From Sclerodactyla briareus (lineage: Eukaryota > Echinodermata > Holothuroidea > Dendrochirotida > Sclerodactylidae): a stretch of 64,000 nt of DNA. A program made the position numbers and the translations under genes. Under the pieces are notes generated by a model, which was given only the letters and a program-made list of their open reading frames with translations, did no database searches and was not told the DNA's origin. Below, in pieces: positions 33,600 to 44,439 of this stretch (positions are counted from its first letter, which is position 1; each line of letters opens with the position of its first letter). The stretch is taken from contig JAODTK010005542.1 of NCBI GenBank assembly GCA_026419785.1, positions 186,001 to 250,000 of the forward strand. Reading direction: 5' to 3'.

Positions 33600-35330
33600 A
33601 GCATGGAGCCCCAACACCATGCTCAACATGTTAGTCATTCCTTCGGTCTTCTCACGTCTCGGAAGATGGACTTAGTATACATGGTCTATAGTGGTGCTTC
33701 GAAGGAAGTGTTGTATAAGGCACCTCGTAGTAGTGAATCGTCAAAAGACTCTGAAGAGTCCTTGGACGCTGCCTCAAAGCGATGCGAGATGACCGACGAG
33801 GTGGACCTGGGTGGTGAGCGCGTATCTGCAGACGATCCCGGGAAAGAGCATGGTGTTTTGCTTCCTCCATGGTGAGCCCAGTTGAAGTTCTGATGTCATC
33901 AGATAGGTCCATTCACCGAGGGCGAATCGTCTTATCATGTGCCTGGACGGAACCTGACAGAAGGTCCCACAAGAGACGGGGCAATTGAGGAACCAGTCCA
34001 TCTTTCTTGTACAATAGTTTCAGAGTGAAGATCCATCTTCCGTCTATCATTCGCATAAGTGACTCGTTGGTAACATGGTCACTCCAATGACACCAACAAG
34101 CATCTGTCAATGGTACGACCAAAAGCATCAAGTTACTGAATCCAATTCTTGATGACCACGTGGTGGAGCCATAAGTCAACAATACAAGGGCTCTGATGAC
34201 CAGAAGCTTAGCCGCACATCGGGAAAGGGTGGGCTATGAACGGTACTCGCACTCACGGAGTGTAGTCATGGTTATTAGGACAATCCGCTGCTGATTTCTG
34301 GAGTGTCATTGGTGTTGTGGGTGATGCTGGATCCGAGGTACATGAATGAGTTAACGTTGGGGATAATGGAGGTCCCCATGTGGGACAGTGTACGGCCAGA
34401 GTTTGGGTCCGTCTGAATGACAAGGAGCTTGTTTTACCAGGGGTGAATCACAAGCTGGTAGGCTTGAAGACGTCCGCTAAGATGTTAAGAGCGCTTCTGC
34501 GTCGCAGCGGATAATGCAAAAAGGACAAGATCATCGGCATACCTCAGTTCCTTCATGTGCGTTCACCTAGAGTAGCACCAGGCAAACCAACAGTCCTAGC
34601 ATGCCATTCCTTCATAAGGCATTCAGTGTAAAGAGAGAAGAGGATTGGGGGGGAAAGTGGCAGCCGTCTACATCCAACTGGAGTGTTGAATGCATCTGCG
34701 TCTGTTCTCCATGTAGGACGCCCTCAGCATCATGATAAAGACTCTCTGTGAGTCTAATGAGATCCTTATCCACCCTCATCTGCTCCAGCTTCTCCATGAG
34801 CGAGGCATGTTTTACACTATCGAAGGCTTTCTTGTAATCCACAAAAATAAGATGGAGTTGTGTGTGGGCTCTGTAGTAGGCAAGAAGTGCAGTCTTGAGA
34901 GCGAAGATAGCATCTGTGATTGACTTCCCGGAGCGGAAGCCAAACTGCACCTCGCTAACATCTTCAAGGTGAGTCTGGAGGCGTGACGCATGATGTTGAG
35001 ACTACTTTGCTGCGACTAATACTGCCAATGTGCGATAGTTCTCACAGAACCCTCGGTCGTCTTCTTATGAGTGGATGAAGTGGAAGATGTCAGCGCTGAA
35101 GGCCAGATGCCTGTGGCCCAGATGTGCCGCACAGCCTTGTGAATGTGCTGAGAATAGTGTTATCAGTTGCAGCAGTCTTGATGCATTCAGCCAGAACGTT
35201 GTCAGGCCCAGGAGCTTGTTGTTCGTGAGGGACTGATGGCACCTCGGGCACCTCGGGTCTTGGATATGGAGGATTGTACAATTGTGGATGGAATAGCTGA
35301 GGATATTAACTTGCCTAAACAAGACGTGCA
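33600..35330 (-). pseudogene. Non-LTR retrotransposon reverse transcriptase, decayed
   Basis: Read on the - strand, the polymerase motifs come in order: 'APGPDNVLAECIKTAA' (about 35215-35168), a 'HKK' plus 'ENYRTLAV' segment (about 35070-35025), 'QFGFRSGKSITDAIFALK' (34947-34894) and 'LIFVDYKKAFDSVKHASL' (about 34866-34813), which carries the first catalytic aspartate. Then come 'LRYADDLVLFA', with the YADD codons at 34541-34530, 'VNSFMYLGSSITHN' (about 34355-34312), 'LTYGSTTW' (about 34170-34147) and a C-terminal 'EAKHHALSRDRLQIRA' (about 33866-33820). Unlike the other elements in this window, the catalytic residues survive. Frameshifts separate the pieces. No endonuclease was found upstream. 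The clade is not settled. Confidence 0.85.
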
Positions 35331-36400
35331 GCAAAATTCAAACGGCTACCTTCAAATATCATTTCCCCAAAATATGGAAGGAATCTACCATTGTCAACGT
35401 TTGGCCATCTACAACCACTAGTTTTAGTTCTAACATCTGCTAAGAGGTCGCGTTTGGGGCAGGTACTTGAGGATTTGTACAAACATTTATCATGGCTTGG
35501 ACGTTCATTTGGGTTTGTTTGTACCTTATACGTCTCAAACCACCTCCATTTTGGCATTCCTATGTTGTCGACAAACTTGTCGGGGATAAGAGGACTTACT
35601 TTGGTTTACACCCGGACTCGCGGAAAATATCTGGAGATACTTCGTGTTCGTGGCAGGCTGTTGTAGCTCTGGTATCTGTTTTATTTTTAAAGAACGAAAA
35701 CAGTTCTGATGCTCGTTTGCAACAGCTACAGGAATGTCCTTACAGCAAGCAGCTTCACAATTAGCGGCACTGCCGCTTGCGTACCAGCTCCCGATCAGTC
35801 GGATCACACTTCTGGTGAAGCCCACCTTCTGAGCGGATGCGGGGTTGTTATGGGTATCTTTGCAATCCATATTGATTCCTACGCTGGGTGTGTTTGGTTG
35901 CTCCATGGTGAAGATTCATAGAGAGCTAATGGGCTCACTCCATGTCCTATGCATCTGATTCCTTCTCTGTATTCTGAAACCGAAAGTGTTGTAACCTGTG
36001 AGAAGTGTGGGAGTCGCGACTTGCACTTTGCCGGTTATGCGACATTGCTTGTCGAGTTTTTCGAATCTCCAGTAGATGCGCCAGGGCGCTGGAGTTCAAA
36101 AGCGTTAAAATGTTTCTAGTTTCAAACCCATTCCTTCATTGACATTCTCGCCACTACCGTTGAGTCTGTACTGGTGTTGGTAGTCACAGTCTTGTCTCTA
36201 CCTCGACAGCTTCACCAGTGCTCTGGGCCGCGCGACATGAGGTTTGTAGATGCCGCAGGCTGGCATTCGGACTCACGGGGTCACTTTGACGTTGGGTGAT
36301 CATTTTATCTGAAGTGAAACTCCGAGTATTCACCTAAATTTGGCTTCCGGAGTTGCCATGTTTCTATTGATGATAAGACAAATAATTCTCATGACTGAAT
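35330..36400. other. Unassigned; overlapping open frames on both strands
   Basis: Between 35391 and 35921 both strands are unusually open: 123 codons on the - strand (35535-35906), and frames of 91, 90 and 70 codons on the +. I recognise no domain in either. The region lies upstream of the - strand polymerase and could be its decayed 5' part, but no endonuclease motif is visible. From 36000 to 36400 I see nothing. Confidence 0.35.
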
Positions 36401-36419
36401 CGATCGACATTGCGGACAT

Positions 36420-38760
36420 ACATGCGCTCCTGGATGCCCACAATTGAGATGTTTTGGAGTCGGGGAAGAATGATTTATCAGTCTCCCCGATCGTGACCGC
36501 ATCGCGCTTTTTCGGATATATGGCGCACTGCCAACGTCATTGTGCGCGGCAGGTGGATGCAGCTAGGTGTCACTTCAGTACCCATGTTCCTTGATGTGTG
36601 ATTAATGCTGCACACTATATGTATTTAACAAGTAAATCGGGACGTACCTAAAACTTCTGAAAATTGACATTTATTAATATTGATCAATACTTGGTTATTC
36701 TAATGTTAATTTCCGCTTATCTGTCTCAATAACAACTCTCGACTTATGTCTAGTTACCATGACAACAATGAATTCTGGAAGCTCTCTAGATGATACCACA
36801 GGACCTTGAATATGCATCTCTTTCGAACTTATCGACTTGTTACAGTAAATTTGATTAGGTGTTTTTTTCCGTTTAGTTGCTCGATATGGTGACAGCTCTT
36901 GATCACCCTAGATGCCATTTCCCACACTCCAATGACGTAAAATAGGCATAGAAAAGACTTTACCGGAGATTTCAAGGTTGGATCATGAGAAATATAAATG
37001 GGGGGGAATGTGTATTAGTAGGCGCGTTCATTTCCGTCTCATGTACAAGGAAGCCGATTAATTCAGTCGGTAGCGTTCCAGACGTCCGAGGGTGTTTTGT
37101 ACTGGGTTACACAAGGTATGTCTCCTTGTTTGCTACCTCATGTTGAAGTGTGTCCCTGTTAGGTAACAAAAGTAGGCGCCACTGCGTTGGCTAACAGGGT
37201 TGGAATAGAACGTAAGCGTCCGAGCAGCACCCTGGGTGGTAAAATTCAATTGAATCGTACGGGTTCAGGAAGCCAAGTAAGACTCATCAAGGAATCCTGG
37301 GAACCAGGGAAATGGATCGTGGAGGAGCACCGGCGATATTCACCTTCTCCTCTCGACAGTCCTCAGGTGCTATCGAAGCATTTACCCATCATTTGAGAGG
37401 CCAATCAGTTAACTCTAGGACCCGATTATTTTCTCAGAACCTGGCGGAAGTCAAATCCAGCGTTGGACTGTCACAGCCGACCGACCATCCCGCGTAACAA
37501 ACCACAGTAACCCTCGCGCTTACCGCAACTGCAAGTACAGTCACCGAGGGGGGGAAGAAGGAAAAAACGCCGTTGATGCCAGAACGCGAGAATTCGGATC
37601 CGATATGTTCGCTTGCCAGACTTCATGATACCACTCTCTCATTCTCCGCCCTGGGGCAGGCAACGTCTTTCAGTGGTTAACAATAGCCAGGTGGGTTAGG
37701 TCTAAGCCAGTCGTGTGAGAAGGCGCTGCTATGAATCTTAATGTACCAGAGAACGTTCTTCCTTCTCTCGGTGGTAACTCGGCAACCGCTGTATTCACAC
37801 ATCGTAGTGTGTCTAGAGTGTCTATTCGATAGTGTATTCCAGCTTCGAAGGTCGCTTTCATGCAACAATGTCGTTTACTAGCGGGGTCGGGCCATTCTTA
37901 TCCACTAGGTCGTAGCTAACACCGAGCCCTTTCACTTGTATCTCCAATGCTTCCAACTGCATGTATATTGGTATTTGAACTATACAGCTTGAGTTGTTTT
38001 TCGCAAATCAAGTACTTTCTTTTTTAACCGATAAGTTATCACACCACCTTTGAAAGCGATACATGACGCCGCGAAAGCAGGGTTATGATCAATAAAGGCC
38101 TCGCGAGATCCGGTGATGGGGTGAATCTCCTTTACGGCTGTGACAGCATGGCTATTCTTATCGGAGGCATCCGAAAATCCACCAACTGAATTAGCCTATG
38201 AACATAACGTACACGACAATGAGAGAAAATACTATATTCCAGTTAAACCGGTTGGGCTCTCGTTCATGATGGTGTTCTGCTTTGAGTCATCATATCTTCA
38301 TTCATTTTTTATGTTATTTTTATCTGAGGGTTCAGGACGAGTAGTGAAGCTCATCAAGGGACTCTGCCTGTATTGATCGTGAATGAGCATCAGTGATATC
38401 TCGCCTTCCCTCCTCGACTAGTGCCGTGTTACGCCCCTTTCGGAAGGACGATCAGTGAACTCACAATTCAACTACTCTTCGGAGGCTAGAGGATTGGAAG
38501 ATGAGAGGACTTGTTCATTGACAACCGATGAGACTTAGGAATGGGGGGACCTGTAAGTCGGTCTTACTCCATGTTAACATGGATAACAGACGCTACCATT
38601 ATTTTGATGTCGGCGATTATGAAGACGTTTTCATTGCTGTGCAGACTATAGTCCTCTCACGTGTTTATGAACAGAGGAGTAATAAATTGGCTGAATGAAA
38701 TTCCTAATAACAATTATAAGTTCCAGATAACTGATAGATGAGCCATCATTATTGACTACC
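36420..38760 (+). repeat. Block B left half, copy 2
   Basis: This matches 2790-4310. The first part (36420-36640) matches 2810-3080 and the second (37950-38720) matches 3180-4270. The 1.3 kb between (36640-37950) is extra. It contains a further partial copy (37240-37480) of the piece at 38320-38480 ('GGGTTCAGGA', 'CTCATCAAGG', 'TCCTCTCGAC/CTCCTCGAC'). The frames are not conserved among copies. At about 38760 the match to copy 1 stops, and a 4.2-kb insertion containing a retrotransposon and a minisatellite begins. Confidence 0.7.
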
Positions 38761-39260
38761 AAGCCAGATCATATGGCGAATCCGAATTCACAATGGTTAG
38801 GCAACTGAGCTCCCTTATTTACGGTTTAGAGAGTACTTTTTTTGTGGTCGTTACAGTCTTGCAGTGAGAGTTGTAGTTTGGCTCGTGCAATTGTAACGAG
38901 ATGCGGAATTCCGACTACCGGTCTTGAGCAGAATAAAACACCCCGTGGATCTTTTTCGAGAATTACGGAGCGTGGACACCATGCAGTTGGGCGTGACTCC
39001 GCTGTCCGGGAACCAATGAGGACGGCGAGTGGGTTAGCCCCTATATCTGTCGGTGGGAAGTGTAGATCCACGATCCACGTGGTTGCGACAGCAGACACTT
39101 TGCCCATGGTAGGTCAAACGTGGTTAAGTGCTGTGCCGTTAATGAGATGAATCAGGTCAGCCAATCACGTCTACCTATGGCACGGTGTCGATTGCGCCAC
39201 ATGGTGAAATCTGTCGTTCCTGCCCTTGTGTGAATATATAGTCATTTTTAGAGTGACACG
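38760..39260. other. Left edge of the insertion in block B; no clear motif
   Basis: Frames of about 100 codons are open on both strands (38842-39150 + and 38826-39107 -). Neither shows an endonuclease or polymerase motif, although the + strand could be the decayed part of the CR1/L2-like element upstream of its polymerase. Confidence 0.35.
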
Positions 39261-41000
39261 TGTATGCTCTACCCAATCCTAACAGAGCCTTAGACTGGGG
39301 ATGGACTTTGGTTAAGGGCCTGCCAATCAGAGGTCAGATAGCGTGCCGATGGCTCCACGTGTGTGGTGTAGTGTTAGTACAGGTCGGAAACTCTGTGATG
39401 GTTCTGGATTCACCTGTATCGACACCATCTCTCTCTGTGGTTGCTACGTCTGCTGGAGTCCGCCTGAACAGCTTTACACATTTTTCTGAGGTTTCCGAAG
39501 ATCAGGTACTCCGGACACAAGCTCTCGATGTCAAATCCTGCTTTTTGGATCCTTTGCCTGCCAATATTCTCGAATTTTCTCTTCACCTGCATCTTCCAAC
39601 CTATTACGTCGATCGTATACAACTCCTTGTCTTCCTGTTCCCCCCTCACGCTGAGCATCTCGTGTCACTCGCTTCTTAGGAAGCCAGGATTGGATGTTGA
39701 GAGCATTGGCCAACTACCGTCCGATCTTCTGCCTTTCCTTGGGAAGGTTTGGAAGAGAGCTGGTCGATCAGCTGCAACATTATTTTGTTGAAACCATCTT
39801 ATTCCCCGTATGCAGTCGGCTTACCGGCCTTTCAATAGCACGAAACTGCACTGCTGCTCGTGTTCAGAATGCATCTTTCTCCTGCGCTTGAGAAGCGCAA
39901 TGAGCCTTCTTGGTGCTACTTCATTTCAGTGCAACGTTCGATAACTATGGACACTCCTCTCAGCTGATTGATCCCTCACTATGAGATACGGTATCACTGG
40001 TTTGCTAGCTACTTGCGTGGTCGAACACAGTCTGTTATTATCGATGATACATGTCCGCGCCCTACCATTCGTTATTGTGGTGTCCTCAGGGATCTGTCAT
40101 TGGGGCAATTGTATTGATACTGTAATGTCGGCCCATGGCATCCAGTCGTCTTCTACTGATGATCAACCCCAGCTCTTACATTTGAACCTTCTGATCGTTC
40201 ATCTGCTTGTTAGTAAAGATGGAAGCTCGTATCGTCGCCACCATTATAATCATGTTGCCATTCATATTGCTTGTGCTGAATTGAGAAGACAGAGTTTTAT
40301 CGTACTTTCCGCCACACTTTAGTAATACTTCTTGGCATCCTATTCTGTTTTTGAACCTGCATCTCAAGCTCGCAGTTTTAAAGATGATTATGGCCTCTTC
40401 CTTTAGAATGTCTAGTCAAGTGCAAAATATTGTAACAGCTGCCAGCATGCAATTAAAATGATAGGGGAACATTCGCTAGTACCGTCGATCAGACGAACAC
40501 CACCATTCGGATCATGCTTTTTGGGGTCCCCCCAGGCTGGATGCGTGTTATTCCTTGTTAGCTGTCTCACTTATTATCCTTATTAACAGCTTCAGCGAGT
40601 GCATAACATTGCTGCTGGTCTTATTCTCCGTGTGTTCCTCGTCCCATAGCCTATCATGCACTGCCATACAGGCTTCACTGGCTTCCCAGTAAAGGCAGAA
40701 GAATTGCTTGTAAGATACTCTACTACTCATAGTAAGCAATTTCACAAACTGTATGGCTCCTAGTTTCATTTCAGAGCTTGTTCTGCTGCATGTTCCTTCC
40801 AGATTTCTAAGGTGATCTTCCAAGCAACAGCCTTAAAGTATGGTGCCTCATCCAAGTTCTACGGTACTGAGGGCATTCGCCTCGCTACTCCTCTCTTGTG
40901 GAAATACCCTTCCTGACTCTGTCCTACTGGCTCCGACGGTACCTACTTTCAAGTCTCCTCTTAAAACGTTTCTCTTCACTCAACACTTTGTCTGACTGAT
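39260..41000 (+). pseudogene. CR1/L2-like reverse transcriptase, decayed
   Basis: The polymerase can be followed from its start to its end through frame changes. 'KSCFLDPLPANILE' (39533-39574) matches the 'K.C.LDPLPT.LLK' motif. 'LLRKPGLDVE' (about 39668-39700) matches 'LLKKP.LD...L.NYRP'. 'RYGITGLLAT' (39983-40012) precedes the strand region, with a degraded 'YGV.QGSV.G' near 40074-40110. 'STDD' (40152-40163) stands where 'YADD' is expected. 'TEF' with 'IVLSA' follows near 40290. The C-terminus has 'AAGLILRVPRPIAYHALP' with 'LHWLPSKGRR' (40606-40700) and a terminal 'LLKRF' near 40970. Loss of the tyrosine and alanine of the catalytic box and many frameshifts make it inactive. It ends about 100 bases before an (ATT)n tract. 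Confidence 0.8.
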
Positions 41001-41097
41001 TCTCATGTAATGTTTTTGCTGTGTGTTCTTCTCCCTTGTTTTCGTCCTCTGCTCATTCTTTTTCTCTTTTTTCTTGCTCGTGTTTCTTAGGTCTGGA

Positions 41098-41140
<43 letters not shown>

Positions 41141-41176
41141 TATTATTATTATATTATTATTATTATTATTATTATT

Positions 41177-41208
<32 letters not shown>

Positions 41209-41214
41209 ATAATA
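41098..41214 (+). repeat. (ATT)n microsatellite
   Basis: About 117 bases of almost pure ATT/TTA repeats with a few one-base slips. It lies about 100 bases after the end of the CR1/L2-like polymerase. Elements of this group often end in short tandem repeats instead of poly-A, so this tract probably began as the retrotransposon tail and then expanded. It also borders the minisatellite on the other side. Confidence 0.9.
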
Positions 41215-41312
41215 TTAGTATTATGAGAAGGCCGAACAGGCTAGTGGGGTGTGACTAGACGGTGTCCAACAATCAGAGCTTAATATCGTGGTATAAAACA
41301 GTGTTGCATCGG

Positions 41313-42945
41313 CAGCACGCATGCAGTGAAGAATCCTGGTTCGAGTGACGGAGTGCATGCAAGTTAAGGTACCTGTCGAGTGACAGAGCGCATACAGTGA
41401 AGGACCTGTCGAGAGACGGAGCGCATGCAGTGAAGGTCTCTGTCGAGTGACAGAGCGCATACAGTGAAGGACCTGTCGAGAGACGGAGCGCATGCAGTGA
41501 AGGTCTCTGTCGAGTGACAGAGCGCATACAGTGAAGGACCTGTCGAGAGACGGAGCGCATTCAGTGAAGGTCTCTGTCGAGTGACAGAGCGCATACAGTG
41601 AAGGACCTGTCGAGAGACGGAGCGCATGCAGTGAAGGTCTCTGTCGAGTGACAGAGCGCATACAGTGAAGGACCTGTCGAGAGACGGAGCGCATGCAGTG
41701 AAGGTCTCTGTCGAGTGACAGAGCGCATACAGTGAAGGACCTGTCGAGAGACGGAGCGCATGCAGTGAAGGTCTCTGTCGAGTGACAGAGCGCATACAGT
41801 GAAGGACCTGTCGAGAGACGGAGCGCATGCAGTGAAGGTCTCTGTCGAGTGACAGAGCGCATACAGTGAAGGACCTGTCGAGAGACGGAGCGCATGCAGT
41901 GAAGGTCTCTGTCGAGTGACAGAGCGCATACAGTGAAGGACCTGTCGAGAGACGGAGCGCATGCAGTGAAGGTCTCTGTCGAGTGACAGAGCGCATACAG
42001 TGAAGGACCTGTCGAGAGACGGAGCGCATGCAGTGAAGGTCTCTGTCGAGTGACAGAGCGCATACAGTGAAGGACCTGTCGAGAGACGGAGCGCATGCAG
42101 TGAAGGTCTCTGTCGAGTGACAGAGCGCATACAGTGAAGGACCTGTCGAGAGACGGAGCGCATGCAGTGAAGGTCTCTGTCGAGTGACAGAGCGCATACA
42201 GTGAAGGACCTGTCGAGAGACGGAGCGCATGCAGTGAAGGTCTCTGTCGAGTGACAGAGCGCATACAGTGAAGGACCTGTCGAGAGACGGAGCGCATGCA
42301 GTGAAGGTCTCTGTCGAGTGACAGAGCGCATACAGTGAAGGACCTGTCGAGAGACGGAGCGCATGCAGTGAAGGTCTCTGTCGAGTGACAGAGCGCATAC
42401 AGTGAAGGACCTGTCGAGAGACGGAGCGCATGCAGTGAAGGTCTCTGTCGAGTGACAGAGCGCATACAGTGAAGGACCTGTCGAGAGACGGAGCGCATGC
42501 AGTGAAGGTCTCTGTCGAGTGACAGAGCGCATACAGTGAAGGACCTGTCGAGAGACGGAGCGCATGCAGTGAAGGTCTCTGTCGAGTGACAGAGCGCATA
42601 CAGTGAAGGACCTGTCGAGAGACGGAGCGCATGCAGTGAAGGTCTCTGTCGAGTGACAGAGCGCATACAGTGAAGGACCTGTCGAGAGACGGAGCGCATG
42701 CAGTGAAGGTCTCTGTCGAGTGACAGAGCGCATACAGTGAAGGACCTGTCGAGAGACGGAGCGCATGCAGTGAAGGTCTCTGTCGAGTGACAGAGCGCAT
42801 ACAGTGAAGGACCTGTCGAGAGACGGAGCGCATGCAGTGAAGGTCTCTGTCGAGTGACAGAGCGCATACAGTGAAGGACCTGTCGAGAGACGGAGCGCAT
42901 GCAGTGAAGGTCTCTGTCGAGTGACAGAGCGCATACAGTGAAACA
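41313..42945 (+). repeat. 67-bp minisatellite, about 23 near-identical copies
   Basis: The unit is 67 bp, made of a 33-bp half beginning 'GACCTGTCGAGAGACGGAGC' and a 34-bp half beginning 'GTCTCTGTCGAGTGACAGAG'. Both halves end in 'CAGTGAAG', so the unit is itself a dimer of a ~33-bp ancestor. From about 41397 to 42940 I count about 23 copies and notice a single substitution ('GCATTCAG' for 'GCATGCAG' near 41558). Degenerate copies sit at the left edge (41313-41396), while the right edge is abrupt. Because 67 is not a multiple of 3 and the unit lacks stops on the - strand, all three - strand frames stay open across the array. The array sits between the (ATT)n tract and the resumption of block B. 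Confidence 0.95.
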
Positions 42946-42956
42946 GTTACTGTATG
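42932..42956. repeat. 8-bp inverted repeat at the right edge of the minisatellite
   Basis: 'CATACAGT' (42932-42939), the end of the last repeat unit, is followed after 9 bases by its exact reverse complement 'ACTGTATG' (42949-42956). The second arm is the first sequence beyond the array. It may mark the break at which the array joined its flank, or be chance. Confidence 0.6.
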
Positions 42957-42999
42957 AAACCATGCTAAAAGCACCGTTTCTAGATACGGTCATTGCACC

Positions 43000-44345
43000 A
43001 CGGCTCGGACTATACACTGCGAAGTCTTCCAGTGAACTATTGTCTATTTTGTGGTCTGGATCCACCAACGACGCTATCGCGCCGTGCGTATGTGGCGAAC
43101 TTACTACGTACTTCCTTGTCGTATTTTCCTCTCGAACGTGGGATTTTCCTCCAGTCATTCCCTCCGACCAAGATGCTGTTAAGCCTTTTGTTCTCACAAT
43201 TAGTGTTATATTTTTCCAATGGTGGCCCAGATCATCCCACATGGGACTAATCCATTCTTCCTGCTCCGTTGATCACTCTGCCTTGGATCGAACGAAATAC
43301 TCTCCTCCTATTCTTGGCCACCCATGCCTCTTGCGAGATCTACAACAATTCATATCACTGCAGATACCCAATGTCGTGCGCGGCAGTCAGTACTCCCAGG
43401 GATACACAGAACTCCCCTCTGTGTTGTCTCCTAACTGTGCATATGGGATGGGCCTATTCCTCCTTGTCTGACAGATGACGCGTGTTGTTCGACCCCTGGG
43501 CAGCCGCGCTTTTACCCACAATTGTATCGTCAGAAGATCCGGATGACGTAGCGCTACCCTGCACTGGCATAAATCGCCGGTTCTTGATCCTATCTTCCTG
43601 TCTTCGAAACGGAAAGATTCTTCATACTGTCTTTTGAATGCACCGATATATTATCAAGGAAAATGTGGGCGCGAAAACTACCGACATTGACACCACTAAA
43701 ATTACAGTCAAAATCTAATCTCTGGATGGCGTGGATCTTCCGCCGTCATAGTTCAAGAACTTTCGTCACTCACTGTTTCCGTATCTTCTTCTCGTAGTAT
43801 ATACCAACAGTTGTACTAGTTGTATTCAGAACATCAGTTATAGGTCGTGTGAATAAATTGATATTGAGTTCGCCCAAACTGAGTGATCAATTGGAAGCTA
43901 CTATAGATACGTACCCGGATTAGTAAACTGTTTTCTCTGGATTCTTCTCCGCCGTCACAGTATTAGCTTCCGTCACTTACTGTTCGCATTCGACTACCCG
44001 TATCCTATGTACGCATGCCTCTGTCGGCGCATCGATGGAATACCAACAGATACGTTTACCTAATTTCGAATAGTTTCTGCCTCCGATGTTGCTAGCTGTT
44101 GTTGATCGTTATAGTTGTAATGGGCTTGTATGTTCGGAACATAGGCAGTATATAACTGATGATTATCCGCTGCAGCTTCGAATGCTGTCAGTAGGGAAGG
44201 CTCTGTGTAGAACCTACCAACTCGGTTCCCTCTTGAAGGTACAATGTTGAAAATATGGTACACTGCCCCGTTACCACATGAAATGGTGCAACTGGTACTG
44301 CGATTCTGTTCCACGGTCGGCATGGCCATGGTTCTACTGTTTGTG
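43000..44345 (+). repeat. Block B right half, copy 2
   Basis: This matches 4590-5565, as described there, with about 0.35 kb of extra sequence in the middle (43620-44130 against a shorter 5130-5360). It resumes block B after the retrotransposon and minisatellite. The 177-codon frame at 42938-43471 (+) is not kept in copy 1. No motif was recognised in it. Confidence 0.7.
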
Positions 44346-44439
44346 CGGCAAAAAAAATGTTTCGATCAGGCCTCTAATCATAGAGGCGCCGACGATTCCA
44401 GGGCATTTCATAGATATTCAACAGATTTAGGCACAATTG

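Larger units (their letters stand above)
41221..43242 (-). other. 673-codon open frame across the minisatellite
   Basis: The longest open frame of the window begins in block B (43242), crosses the whole minisatellite on the - strand and stops at 41221. Its first about 100 residues and last about 45 are unique, and the rest is a 67-residue repeat that reads through all three phases of the DNA unit ('LDRDLHCMRSVSRQVLHCM' is one part). Frames of 536 and 457 codons run through the same DNA in the other phases. The unique N-terminal part lies over block B, whose first copy (4600-4700) does not keep the frame. I therefore think the frame is a by-product of a stop-free repeat unit. Transcription cannot be excluded. 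Confidence 0.3.

Noticed and set aside
33603..33912. 90-codon + strand frame as a gene
   Set aside because: It is the reverse strand of the C-terminal end of the non-LTR reverse transcriptase.
37035..37110. tRNA gene
   Set aside because: An A-box-like stretch ('TTCAGTCGGTAGCG') is present, but no acceptable B box or acceptor stem follows.
41021..41226. Membrane-protein-like hydrophobic frames
   Set aside because: They translate the (ATT)n microsatellite.
41313..42945. CRISPR array
   Set aside because: The repeats are contiguous, with no unique spacers, and the setting is eukaryotic. It is a minisatellite.
42938..43471. 177-codon frame on the + strand
   Set aside because: It overlaps block B, whose first copy does not keep it, and shows no domain.
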